A stretch of 64,000 nucleotides of DNA. Source: Orychophragmus violaceus (taxonomy: Eukaryota > Streptophyta > Magnoliopsida > Brassicales > Brassicaceae). Shown one piece after another: positions 45,652 to 58,529 of this stretch (position 1 is the stretch's first letter; every line of letters begins with the position of its first letter). Position numbers and translations under genes: made by a program. Below the pieces are notes generated by a model, which was not told where the DNA came from, searched no databases, and worked only from the letters and a program-made list of their open reading frames with translations. The stretch covers positions 749,001-813,000 of the forward strand of contig CM058240.1 in the NCBI GenBank assembly GCA_030180135.1, written 5' to 3'.

Positions 45652-45873
45652 GAACGGTCGAGGTAGTCCAAGTGGTAGCGGATCCGTGGTGGCAATACAC
45701 CATCCGGGTTCGACTCCAGGCGGAAACAAAAATGCCTTTTCTGGTCACAACGCGGATACTGGGCTTTGGCCTAGGAAAAACCTCACAGGTGAAGCTGGCC
45801 TGCGGCCTAACTGAACCCAAGGGATTAGTCTGGATCAATTGGTCTGGGATCTACCCCTGGATTAACAAAAAAA
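45652..45873 (+). mobile_element. SINE, copy B
   Basis: Copy of 30847-31068, including the 14-bp flanking duplication. Confidence 0.88.
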
Positions 45874-47724
45874 AAGAAATCAAAGCGATATATTATGAAG
45901 ACATCAATAACAAGGAAGCACAAGCACCTTACCTCCCATCAGTATATCTTAGATCAAGTTTCATTCTATACAAAATGTTATGTGATGTTTTTCAATGACA
46001 TCCATGAACTTACTTTACGCTCAAACAAGAAGAATATGGATCTAGTTCTCTTTTCTTTACTTCCTTAAGATCTTTTTATTCTTTGCATATATTTTTCATT
46101 ACAATGTAAATAGGAATCAGTATTTATTTGTTTCAGAATTTGGTTAATATAACTAGTTGACTGGATGGAGAAAAACGCATTAGGTAACTGATTAGAGTTG
46201 TTGTCAACAAAAATACAAAATACAAAATGAAATAAAATGAGGCGATTTATTCTTTTTTTTTTTTTTTTTGGAAAAAGTTGCAGTACGACCTATTTAAATA
46301 TTGTCATAATATCCCTGTTAAAAGAATATATTATCATAAAAAAACAAATTAAATATACTGTGTAGTCATATGAAAGCATGTGAGGGCACCGCAATCACCG
46401 CTGAAACCTAGGGATCATGCCATTTTATCTCTTTATTTGTTGTTGTTGTTTTTAATAACAACTTTATAATTTCAGAAGATAATGTATAATATGATTAACA
46501 TATAACAAGAAAACATACCTTTTTTACTTTTTTTTGCAGATTTCTTATAAAATGGGGATTGTTGTCATCATTTTTGAAAATACAAAACCTTCAATAACAT
46601 AAACTATTTATCCACAACACGTTATGGTTTATTCACAACTAAGTTTTAATAAGTTTATGAGATAGTTGGTACGCACTACGTAGAATCCTCGAAATAACTC
46701 AACAATAAATAGTCAAATGAAAATAAAAACTCATAAAAGAATTTAAATAAAATTAAAAAGAAAATGGATGAAAAGTGGAATCTAATATGTAAAACGTACG
46801 GATGATAAGCAAGACAAGAGCGGGCCGGAGATTGACGAAGGTCACATGGGGGAAACATTTCATAATGCTTCTCTTATCCTTTCATTATTTCCTGACGTCA
46901 CATTTTCCATTTTCTTTTTATTTTCCTTCATTCTTCTTATACTATTAAATTAAAGAAATCGTTCATTTCATTTTCAAATACAGAACAAAGATATTGAGTT
47001 TTTCCCTTCTATACATATAAATATATTTAAAAAAACGGCTGTAGTGGAAGTCCATTTAAATGTTAGGTACATGTAGTTTAAAAATTCGACATGAATCAAT
47101 TCCAAACCCTACTTTTCTTATGCTGTTAAACACACAATTTGCTTAGAAAGACTACAACCTTTCATTATAATGCGTGACATCAATTGGATTATTCACGTTT
47201 TATTGATAGCTTTGTATTGTAGACATTATTTTGCTATCTAAGATCAAACCAATTCAAATGTATTTAGAAGAATGCTTTGTAATTTGTTATAAATTTTAGT
47301 TTTTCATAGTTTACAAATCTAAATGTGACCCATCAATTCATATATGTCCCATAATATTCTTTTATCGACTTTATCGTTTTGTAATATCTGTCAGGTATGA
47401 ATGAGAAAGGGATGCTACACAACTTGTTGGGCTAAATCACAATTCAAAAAGGATTCATCATTAGTTTCCAACATGTAGATAATGTTAAAACAGGGATGAG
47501 GACAATGTTATATATATATAAACATATACTTTTGCAAGTTGCATAACTAAGATTCTTGGTTAGGCCTGATCACTAATATATCATTTATGATATTTGCTAT
47601 ATTTCAAGCCAGTTTATATATGTTAAATGAGACATTGTTCTTATTTGTGATCACTAATATATCATTTATGATATATGCTATATTTCAAGCCAGTTTATAT
47701 ATGTTAAAGAAGACATTGTTCTTA

Positions 47725-48090
47725 GGGCAAATCGTATTAATAGCACAAAAAACATGACTTGTCAAAAATATAGCACCAAAGAAAAAAAATCATAAAAATA
47801 GCACAAAAACATGTTTTGTTACTAAATTAGACCTAACCCTAAATCTTAAATACTAAACCCTAAATCCTAAATACTAAACTCTAACTTTGAATAATAAACC
47901 CTAAACCCTAAATACTAAACCCTAAACCCTAAATAATAAACCTTAAATCCTAAATAATTATCTTAAACTCTAAATTATATAATGCTATAAAAGTCTTTGT
48001 AATTAAAATAATGCTAAAAATGTGAATTATTTTTCTTGGTGCTATATTTATGATAAAGTATGTTTTTGGTGCTATTTTATTACTTTTCTC
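47725..48090. mobile_element. MULE-type MITE, copy B
   Basis: Copy of 32920-33285 with the same TTGTTCTTA duplication and 81-bp tandem context. Confidence 0.85.
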
Positions 48091-48209
48091 TTGTTCTTAT
48101 TTGTGATCACTAATATATCAAGTCTAGTTGTCTAACTAAGTGAGAACGAATTGTCAGGCCGTTTGTTGTTGTCTCTGGATTTTGTGTAACCTTCTTTTCA
48201 TTGTGATAA

Positions 48210-48784
48210 GACTATCTTCAATGTATAACTCCATTTTTCACTCCAAAATAGAGTAACTCCAAAATGGAGTAGTGTTTTGCTCCAATATATTACTCCATTT
48301 TTTACTCCATAAATGGAATATTCTATATAGATTCTTTCATATTTTGCTTTCTGTACATTTTAATTATAAAATTTATAAATTGATCCCTATATATTTTATT
48401 TTTCGTAAATTTTTTTATAATTTATAAAATAATTCCACTTTTATAATTTTTATGAATAATAAAAAGTATTAAAAATAATAAAATTTTATTTTATAATATT
48501 AAAAAATATTTATAAATGTCACTAAACAATATAAACATATATTTTTAATAGTATTTATTATTATATTCATAGAATAGAGAAATTTAAAAAATTTAATACT
48601 TAAAAAGACCATTTTGTAAATAAAAAAGTTCCACTCCAAAATAGAGTGGAAAATGGAGTTACTCCAAATATGGAGTAATCTCACCCACTACTCTATTTTG
48701 GAGTGGATAATGGAGTGGGGTTGGAGAGGATTTTACTCCAAATCCCATTTTGGAGTGGGAAATAGAGTAGGGTTGGAGATGCCC
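48210..48784. mobile_element. Tourist-like MITE (CTCCA-rich), copy B
   Basis: Copy of 33405-33979. Confidence 0.75.
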
Positions 48785-48906
48785 TAATGAGTGTCTCATT
48801 TTGGCAAGTTGTTTCATAGTGCCCAAGTGGATCCCTTTCTCGATTAAAAATCAATATTTTTGGATGTGTGTACTTTCCTTTCTTGGAAGTTAAAACTTCT
48901 TTCTAA

Positions 48907-49169
48907 GAGCACATACAATGGGGGTTCTTAACCCAGAGTTTCTTAACAAAAATTAATAAAATATTGTGGGTCCCACATGAATAGTTAAGATACAGGTTCT
49001 TAAAATCTTTATATAAGGATCGATCCTTACACTGTTCATGCCACGTGGCGTAACGTCATTGGTCCTTTTTTTTTAATTTAATTTTTTTTTTTTTTACATT
49101 TGAGAAAAAAAAAATTAATAAATTTTTTTTTTTAAGAACTCCAAGGGGAGTTTACCATTGGACATGGTC
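48907..49169. mobile_element. Tourist-like MITE, copy B
   Basis: Copy of 34102-34364. Confidence 0.8.
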
Positions 49170-51285
49170 TAAATGTGATGATCCTTACTCCAATGGTTAT
49201 AATTTCCGTCTGTATTCATGAAATAATTCGTGGGAGAATCTATTTTGTACTCCAAATAAAAAATTTGGAAAAAACTATTAAAGGCTTTATCTCATAAATA
49301 TAATATATAAATGTTGTAAGAAATAAGCATAAAATTATTTAGGATGTTTCGATAAAAAAAAAAGTTATAAAGGTTCTAGGTCTTGTAGCGATTTTTAATT
49401 TTATCAAACAAATTTTGAATGATAAAAAGGTTTGGGATATGTAAACCTTACATTTTTTAGAACGGAACTCAAACCAAGTTAAATTCATTTTTCGGAAATA
49501 AAATCTCTCCCAGCATAAATTAAATTCAAGTTGGCGAAAAACTATTATCCGATTTTTACCAACTGAAATTATCTATCATATTGTGGTTTAATCATATTAT
49601 ATTTGATCGAATTCATTTACCTGCAATACATATAACTATAGTGAATAACTTTTTGAACAATATCTTCATAATGCAGCTCTCCCTATAACATACGGATCAC
49701 ATCTATTATGAACATAGTTCTTAGCAACACTCAGAACCATGATAACATCTCTACCTACAGCATTTTATAATTTCTGATAATTATATATCCATAAATTTAA
49801 TGAATTTTCATTTTCTATAAATCACAAACCTGATGTAAAAGTCTTCAAATTATTTACCACTAATTAAAAAAGCTTCCAATTTCTATACATATTTGATATT
49901 TGAATGGAGTCAATATTTTGGGCTGCAAAGCCCATTTACGTATATGTTTAATTGGTGGTCTATAGCGGACCAAGTTATATACACTCTTTTAAGAGTCCGG
50001 CGGACCAAGCCTGATCAAAACTCCACTCTCAGTTAACGATCCAACTGCCCGTGGACTAGCAGATATGAAATCAGTTTAGGTTCATAACTAATATTTCTTT
50101 TCCCTCAAAACACTATTCATTTTTTTTGTTTGCTTTACTGGCTTCATTGAGACCCACCTATTCTCTACTTATAAAACCCATGACTTATCCTGGCAATAAA
50201 ATACTAAATCCATTCTTTTGAGGCCTACTTTTTAAACCAAATAAATATGGGCCTGCCCAATTTATTGCTTACCCAAATTAGGCCTTTGTGAATTAACTTA
50301 TTCTTTACCGATTATGTTTATATCATTGATTGTAACAAACTATTCAACTCTTTCTCTCAAAACTTGTTTTAGTGGATTGATATTTTGTGATTTTACAAGA
50401 AACACTTTAATCTAATCTAATCTTTCAAGTTCAATTATCTATACTCAATCACTTGAAATTTCACAAATTCTCTCAATGTTTCACTCAACCTAACACACGC
50501 TACCTATTTATACATAATAGATCGGCTAACTACTTAGTCAAAACTCTCTTAAAGACTAACATCAATCTTCTTAGAGATAATCATGAATATTATAAATCTC
50601 TTATATTTCAGGATTCACTTAAATCTTCGTTTCACTCCTCTTTAAGATATATGTCCAGCTCGATCATACTTCTTGAATTGTTTACATAAGCTTCATATCT
50701 CGATCAAATCATTTTACCAGCTCTTCAAAATATGTTCCACATCCTATTCGCTATTGTTACTCTCTGAATTACTTCCTAAACTATTTTTTGACTAGTACAT
50801 TATGTACCTCAGCTGCATTTTTAATACCAACGTAGTACCATGTAATTGATGAATGCGTTGAGACTGGATGGCCTGGGGGCTGGGGGTACAGTGATACTTT
50901 ATAATCACTCCCATCATTAGCCATTACAACTTTGTGATTAATACGCTGTTTATTACATATGCATCTTTCTGTTCAGAGACATCGGTCACTGTCATCTACA
51001 AACCCTGATTTCAATTATCGAGTCCCTTCAGTATAAACTTTTTACCTTTTCTTAATCAATATTTTAATTCATTAGAGCAACATTACATCTTAATTCGATC
51101 TTGGACTTTTAACCTATTCTCCAAGAAAAAACATCTCTCTTTTCATATTTTATATTTTATTTTTACAACTCACAATGTTTTCCCCTAGAAAATTCAAGCT
51201 CACAATGGAAATACACACAAAACTTCTAATCTTGAAAGCGCTAAATAATTAATATTATTGGTTTATTAAATCCCATCATAAAACC

Positions 51286-53720
51286 TTACAAGCAATTTCC
51301 TCCATAACCTGCGTTTCTAAATAATGCTTGCTTTATATCTTCCGAGGTGATGAAATCTCTCTGCTGAGCTACCTATAAAGACACACAAACTCATCAATCT
51401 CACTCACCATTGCAAATATATTAGTTGAATATCATATATTATCTTGATATGTGTATATTTTAGTACCTCAGAACAAGAAGCCTGTAAAGAGAAGTCACTA
51501 AAGCAGCTTATAACACATTGTTCAATCTCCAACCCTAGAGTCTCTAATGTATTAACAGTTGACAAAAGCAATCCCGGTTTGGGTGAGCAGCATATATCAA
51601 CCCGAGTATCGACGTCTCGCCGGTCCACTTCAAACTATCCAAAACATAACGAAAAATTACCAAATAGACATGGACATTCAGATATTCCGTTCGGTTTAAT
51701 TTTTTGGTTTTTAAGATTAAAATCTAATGGTTATATTTTTTGTTCAGTTCGGATTTGGTTCGGTTTATGTCGTCTCTAGTTCGGTTCGATTCCATAATTA
51801 AAGAGCTGTAAAATACCCGAAATTTTTGGTTATTTAATGGTTCCAAAATTTTTTACCCAAAATTAACAAAAATTCTTGATAGTTGGTATCTGAAATAGTA
51901 ATTTTATACCCGTAATATGAAATAATATCCAAAATGATAAAAAGTACATGGAACCAATATATGAAATGTCAATAAAATATCTGAAAGTTTATAAACTACT
52001 CGAAAATATGTTCAGAGTATTTGATTCCTCATTTTCATTTCTAGATATCTAAAACCAAACCGATATTCTTGGATCTTAAGTATATGATTTAATAGGTATT
52101 TTAGCCGGAACCGAAACCGAACCAAAATTTTTGGTCAGTTCCGGTATTTTGCCAAAGCCTAAATCAAACTATGATTCTGTGAAACTTTTAGGGAATTTTT
52201 AGTAAAGATTCACAAGTACAGGGGCTAATATGTAAAACTACAAAATCAAGAATACTGACAATACCTTTGGTGAGTTTCTGACCAGAGGTTCATTTGCATG
52301 AAGATCCTTGAGATCACCGAAGAGCTTGGAATGATGTGAACTGTTGCTAATTCCAAGTTCTTGTTCCTCGTCTTGCAGTTTGTTGATTTTGTCTAAAAGC
52401 TCCTTCATGTAATCTATGGCATCTCCTAATATCGATGTCCTGTCCATCTGATTTTAAAACAAACCAATAATCATTATTTTAATAACACTTTTTAAATGAT
52501 TAATCAATTTATATATCCACTTTTCAACCGGTTCTGTAGATTCCCATAAAAGTAAGAACACAATAATTAAACAATCTTGAAAAAGGTCTCAAACAAGAAG
52601 AAACAAACATATAATGTTAAAAACATGTAAAAAGGCTAAATAGGAGTATTTTTTTTTTCATGCAACCTATTTTAAAATATTAATTTACTCATTAAAAAGT
52701 ACGAATCTTTTGTTGATTTCCTGACAATTATTTTATAATAATTATATGAACCAAATGTTAAATCTTCAAAGAAAACAAAAATTACAGCTAGTTAGGGGGT
52801 TAAATCTAAGTGTTTTAGACATGAAGATTAAAAAGGCTAATCTCTTTATGAACCACATATAATAATACACTAATCCACTAATTAAAAATTTAGGAAGAAT
52901 CTTTCGTTGATTTTGACCATTTTGAGTATAATAATTATGTTTTTTTTGAACTATTTATTAATAATTATTTGGAAAAGGTTAAATAATTATTTTGATTTTT
53001 TAACTATTGATTAATAATTTTGTGAAAAAATGGCTAATTTTTAATTAAACAATACATTAAATTATTTTAATTTACCTTACTGATTTTGGGAACAATGGAT
53101 CGGAGCATAGAGAGTCGATCATTAAGCCGTTTCCTCCGTCGTCTCTCCGCCATGAGATTCTTTGAAGGTTGGCCCTCAAGCTTCTTGCTCTTCTTCTTGT
53201 TCGTTGTCTCTCCTCCTCCTCCACAGTATCCAACACTGAAGCTTTTGCTCTGATCAGACTCCATCAATGGAGATGGATACGACGTCGGATTAACAAAACT
53301 CTCTTCTTGAGAAGTTGGAAGCATCAATGGAGGTGAAGAAGAAGAAGAGTCTATAATCTCTTGTAACGCCTCAAGAAAAGGGTAGTCAAATGTTGAGGCG
53401 GCGGCGGAGGAGATTAACGGCGGAGATGGTGGTGGTAATGGTGGTGTTTGGTGAAGAAGCAATGGAGGAGGTTGAGAGATTAGATCCATGAAAGAAGATG
53501 AATATAGAAGGGTATTTTCGTCTTCTTCTTCGTTGTTGAAACAGAGGTAATCAATATTCCATCCATTTGGGAATAATTGATGATGATCAAATCCGCCATT
53601 AAAGCTCAGGTTGGTGATGGTGCTGTTGTAGTTGTAGTTGTTGTTGTTGTTGTCGGTGGTTTCTTGCTTTGTCGGAACAAGAAGCTCTTCGAACACATTC
53701 ATCTGAGTCGACAGTTCCAT
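51286..53720 (-). CDS. BHLH093: bHLH093/NFL orthologue, copy B
   Basis: Exons 53076-53720, 52265-52447, 51467-51634, 51286-51372, all at +14805 from copy A. They encode the same 360 residues with the same splice sites and the same intron-2 repeat (51665-52161). No silent or non-silent difference was noticed. An intact second gene would be expected to show at least some divergence in introns; its absence favours one gene represented twice by the assembly. Confidence 0.93.
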
Positions 53721-53902
53721 GTGTTCTGTAATGAAAGAAGAAGAGAAAACAGAGCTTGACTGTATGAGATAGAGAGAGAGATTTGTGGATTATAGAAGAT
53801 GAAGTGTAAGTGTATTTATATATAAAATACATAGAGATGTGTGAGTGAGAGTGTATAGTGTTGATTAAATTAAACACTCTACTCTTAATCTGTGATTAGT
53901 AT

Positions 53903-54423
53903 TAGGTGTGGGCGTTCGGATTCGGTTCAGATCTTTCGTATTTTTGGATTTTTGGGTCTAGACAAACCCATTCGAATATTTTATAATTTTGGTTTGGGTT
54001 CGGTTCTATTCGAATTCGATTCTGGATATCCTAAAAATCATAAAACAAAAATAAAATTGGTTAATTTGAACAAAAATTGTTAAATTTAAACAAATATAAC
54101 AAGAAATTTAGTATGTTTTATTTATTTTGAACATTTTAGCTATTTTGGTATAAAATTAACCAATATACTTGGATTTATAATTATAATTTTGGATAATTTG
54201 TTATATTAAGACTAAATACAATTAATATTTTGGATATATAATTGTAGTTCAAATATTTTGGATATCTATTTGGTTCTTGATTCGGGTCGGGTTCGGTCCG
54301 GTTTTTTGGATATAGAGGTTTGTGACCTATTCAAATATTTTGTCGGTTCGGTTGGAGTTCGATTCATTTTTTTCAGTTCGGATTCGGTTCGGTATTTGGT
54401 TCCAGATTTTTTACCTAGGCCTA
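53903..54423. mobile_element. hAT-type GGTTCGG-family element, copy B
   Basis: Copy of 39098-39618 with the same ATTAGTAT duplication; the TATA box copy is at 53815-53827. Confidence 0.85.
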
Positions 54424-55687
54424 ATTAGTATTTTTTATAACTCTATTTTACTATGGACTTTATATAATGTATGGTTTTATTTTGTTTGATAACACATTTT
54501 ATTGTTATTTCTCGTGACAAATAATAATAACAGTTTTGTTAGCTCTAGCCTTTACCTAGCTAGGAAGAATAGATGAGCTATTTATATTACAAGACTTGAC
54601 ATAAATTGATGTAAAAATTATTTTGCCAATGGTGCATGCTAATGTTAACCCATAAGGATTTTTGTTTTCTTATAAAATGTATACTCTATAAAGTGCTATA
54701 GTTTGTTGAAAGCTAGGAGGGAGCCATAATTGAATTTTATAATAGAGATTTTTGGTTTGATGATTTGTGTTATTGCAGTATGTGCGGTTTATAATTTTAG
54801 AAGCTCTAAAATTCGGTGATCATAGTTATACTTGTTGTGGATTTGAGTATACCTAACCTAACAGCATTGCATTGTGTATTGTACATATATAGCTTTATGT
54901 CGAAATAAACATGATGCAACATCTAAGTTTTAAATGGTAACATCGGTTGTAACAAACTAAATTATTTATAGAATGAAACATTTTACTTTTAGGACGGATA
55001 ACAATTCATTACAACTAAATTTACTTGTTTAAAAATTATCCGCACTTTGTCAATAAAAGTTTTATATATATTTTTTTGGAATGCTGCAAACTACAAATTA
55101 TAAATGATAAATAAAAATGGTTGTGACTTTGGATATATAAATGAAGACTGACATATATACTTCACTAAAACTGAAGTTAATCTTTCCCTATTAATTCTTA
55201 ATTTGTTTTTCATTCATCATATACATGTGTTTGTTCTTATATTACATTTGTTGTCATGCATGATTAAGGCTGAAACTGTAGGGATCTTTAGAATATGTTG
55301 GTACTTTTAAGCAAAAAACAGTATACCACTACAGATCCAACATATAAGTGTTTTATAAATATCAACTCTTAAGTACACGCATATTCCTTTATCTAAATCA
55401 AAACTATGATACGATTAAGGCATTAGTAAACTTTGGTTGTATACGTTGATTATATGGTTGGAGGACTCGAGTTGTTGGAAAAATAAAACAAAAGGACTCA
55501 TATTCAGGTCTTATATTAATAAATGAAAATGGATTTATCTAACCATGTTGAGTCTAATAACTAGTTATACGTAATTGACTAACAACAAGAGAAAGAAAGA
55601 GAATATAATTTTTTTTTGTAAGAACAAAAAGAACTTATAAGTTTGATTGATTCCCTTTCCATACAGGAAAGCTTTGATCCCACAAAT

Positions 55688-56673
55688 TTCGTGTCTCGAC
55701 CAAAACGGATCAGCATTGTCTACCCCCTCTTGCTTTATTTATTTATATTTTTACATTTTGTTTGATATATATTTATATAATTCACAAATTAATGATGAAA
55801 ATATTGTCTTCTACCGTATTACTCCCATAATCATTTAAATATTTTATTTTTAGTTTTATATTTTTATACTAAGTGAAAAATGTATTTAAGCTTTTATTCA
55901 CTCTCAAAATGGTTAATTATTAAATTATTTTTAATGAATTAGATGTTTTATTATATTAATTTTATTTGAAATTTATTATTATTATTATATTTATTTAAAT
56001 AGTTTTATTATATTTAGTATATATATATATATATATAATTTTAGTAATAAACATTAAAATATTAGATAATTTATATAATATATCCGCTATTTGATTTTAA
56101 GATATTATTAAATATATTTATTATAAATAAAATAATTTTATATCATAAATTTTATAATTATCATTAATATTACATACGAAAAATATAAAATAAATTGTTT
56201 AAAAATATAAAATTTGGATAAAAAATTTGAATACTAATACTAAATCTCTTATACATGTATATAATATGTAAATTCAGGACACAAATAAATCAAACTAGTT
56301 GTATTATCAATACACTATCAAACTTTTGGTTGAAAATACTGTGTATACCTAAGCCTACGTAGTTGTCTATATTGTGTATACGCAAATACAACTAAATTGC
56401 GTCTAAATCTTTGCCTAAAATTCGATAATCAGGATCAGTTTTGTTTTTTCATTGCAATTTGACCCTTAAATCAAGGTATCGATTGTGAATAGTAATCCAA
56501 CTTTTTCTTATGCTTGGCATATAAGCCGTAGAAATAATCTCCCTTTGCTATGTTCACGTCTGTCTTACGTTTGATATTGACGTGTATTCTTTTTAATTTT
56601 ACACTTTTAAAGTCAAATTTTCAAAATTAAAATGGCTGTTCGCTGCAATTATTCTAAACTAATCACCGAACAT
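55688..56673. other. Very AT-rich unique sequence after block B
   Basis: The sequence that follows the duplicated block once the gap artefact is removed. It holds long A/T stretches and a short TA run near 56020-56037. No gene seen. Confidence 0.6.
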
Positions 56674-56684
56674 AATTGGAACCT

Positions 56685-57831
56685 GGAGTTTTGGCGATTT
56701 TCTCTCTAGCAGCCGCGAAAAAAAAAAAAAAAGTCGTCTACCTTTTTGGTGTTGCTTTCCCGGCGGTTGGTGATCGCTATCACCGCCGGGAGAGGCCTTT
56801 CTACTTCTTTTTATTTGTTTCATGTTGGTCATCATCACTATTCTTTTCCTTGACCAGCGGTAGAGATGCCTTCTCCTACGATGGGTTGGGTGGTGTCTCT
56901 CTGGGATTTATGTGAGCTGTGGCTTTGGGGTTGGTGTGTTTGCGCCGTTCTGGATCCGGTGGTGGGTGTCTGGGTGTTGCGTGCCTTTGTTCATCTCCCT
57001 GGCTTTGTTGTATCGCGTCCTTGGCGTTGGTGTGACAGAGGCGAAGCTGTTCGCGGTTTAGATTCGGTGGGTCCTCTTCTGAGCGGTGGTCAGTTGGTGG
57101 TGCAAGTAGCTGTCTGCGCCTTTGCTCCGGCCTCGTTTGATCCATACCGTGGTTGTAAGGTCTCTGGGTATTCCCCATGGTTTTTGGGATGGTTTAGATT
57201 AATGATAACTTTGTGTCTTTGGTTCTTGTGTCTGCCGGATTATACTTGCTCCGGTATCACCTTCGTTAGTCGTGGTCAGCTTGCCCTCCCTTTGGTTTTT
57301 GCGGTGATGTAGGATCCAAATCAACGAATAATTATATAGCCAGGCTGTGTATGCCGGGTTTGGTTTCTTTGCCATTGCAGCTTTTGTTCGGTCGTAGCTT
57401 TTCGACCGGTGTTTCTCTTGCTTATCCTCTCAGAGTGCTCACTTTTTCAAGCTTGGATTTTGAAAGTTTGTCATTTCTAACTATCAATCTGATTTATTTA
57501 TTGATGTTCAAGTTTGTTCAACGGTAGTTTCAGAGAAGCTCACTCCGGAAAAATTTGACAAGGCAATTGAAGAAGAAGATCTACCATCATTATGGGAATT
57601 ATCAAAAGATATGAAGAGTAGTAGTCCGCCTGCTATTGTAGGATTGGGAACGTCTAATTTCTTATCTTGTTTTGGATAAAGATCGGCATGGTATTGCTAG
57701 TGTGTCATTAACAATTGGTTTCCTTGTGGAAAGACCATTAGTTTCTCATTGTTCTTCATTTTTAGAACTTCTTCTATGATGTAATGTGTTCAAAATCAGA
57801 TTCAATAAACAGTGTTAAAAAAAAAAAAAAA
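56685..57831 (+). mobile_element. Non-coding retroposon, ~1.15 kb, poly(A) and 11-bp TSD (Sadhu-like)
   Basis: Flanked by a perfect duplication AATTGGAACCT (56674-56684, 57832-57842), with an A tail of about 17 directly before the 3' copy and AATAAA-like TTCAATAAAC 15 bp before it. The 5' half is GC-rich; the 3' half is related to 1-900. A 148-codon ORF (56866-57312) starts MPSPTMGWVVSLWDLCELWL and has no recognisable domain; being Trp/Val/Leu-rich, it is probably fortuitous. Length, tail, duplication and lack of LINE proteins fit the Sadhu class described in Arabidopsis, which I infer without sequence comparison. Confidence 0.85.
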
Positions 57832-57842
57832 AATTGGAACCT

Positions 57843-58265
57843 CGGTTTGCTAGTTCACCATAAGGGGTGTAAATTAGCATGTGTGATAGTTAAGGGTTTA
57901 ATTAGAAACACACTTTTTGTTGATAAACACTATTGATTATCCAGTCAATTTCAGAGAAACGCATCAGAGTGATAAAAGAATGAAATGGATACTACACTAT
58001 TTTACCCGAGTTTAATCAGTTCCGATTATTGTCAAGAAATAGTCACATCGCATGTTACTAAATTTTTTTTTTTGGCAAAGCGCATGTTACTAAATTACCA
58101 TATTAACTGTATGGACCAAACTAAACTTAAAACCATATTTCTCAAATAATCATATTTTGTATATATAAAAACTTGAATTGAAGTGAAAAACTGATAACAC
58201 ATTTTCAAACTGTAAATTAGCAACCGTGAAAATTAAGAGGTTTAAATCAGAAACACACTTATATA
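57843..58265. other. Intergenic with a diverged 50-bp direct repeat
   Basis: A GTAAATTAGCA...GTTTAA...AGAAACACACTT motif occurs at about 57871-57914 and 58213-58259, suggesting an old duplication or the ends of a decayed element. No gene. Confidence 0.45.
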
Positions 58266-58267
58266 TT

Positions 58268-58527
58268 TTTGTTGCGGAATGGTAAAAATGCGTTTTTAAA
58301 AATGATAAAATTTATGGAATATAAAAAAAAATATTAAATAAAAATAAAATTTAAGTAGATTATTTGTGAATTTTTTATGTTTCGCTACTTCTTAAAATAT
58401 ACTTAGCCATACAATTTTTTTTATTCTGTTAACTTCTGTTCAATGAAATTTAAATTATTCTGTAATTTATTTTTTACTAGTGTGCAATTCCTCAAATGTT
58501 ATCAATGGAAACCATATAAGCAAATCT
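58268..58527. mobile_element. Decayed copy of the TTGATTGGTAACA MITE family
   Basis: Collinear with 3131-3467: TTGCGGAATGG start, AATGCGTTTTTAAAAA, AAGTAGATTATTTGTG, TTTAAATTATTCTG and TGTTATCAATGG end. Heavily mutated. Confidence 0.5.
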
Positions 58528-58529
58528 AG

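Larger units (their letters stand above)
41385..55687. repeat. Duplicated block, copy B (14303 bp), starts at the N gap
   Basis: Starts right after the last N with the sequence of 26542 and runs collinearly to 55687 (equivalent to 40884), after which unique sequence continues. Relative to copy A: an 83-bp deletion at about 41720, a longer C run (41467-41487), a tandem repeat of about 40 bp near 41870-41935, one extra GATGTC, then identity as far as checked. Intergenic parts hold the same features as copy A at +14805 and nothing additional. Confidence 0.95.

Noticed and set aside
36481..53720. Genuine tandem duplication of bHLH093
   Set aside because: Both block borders coincide with the N gap and introns are unchanged; an assembly artefact explains this better, though it is not disproved.
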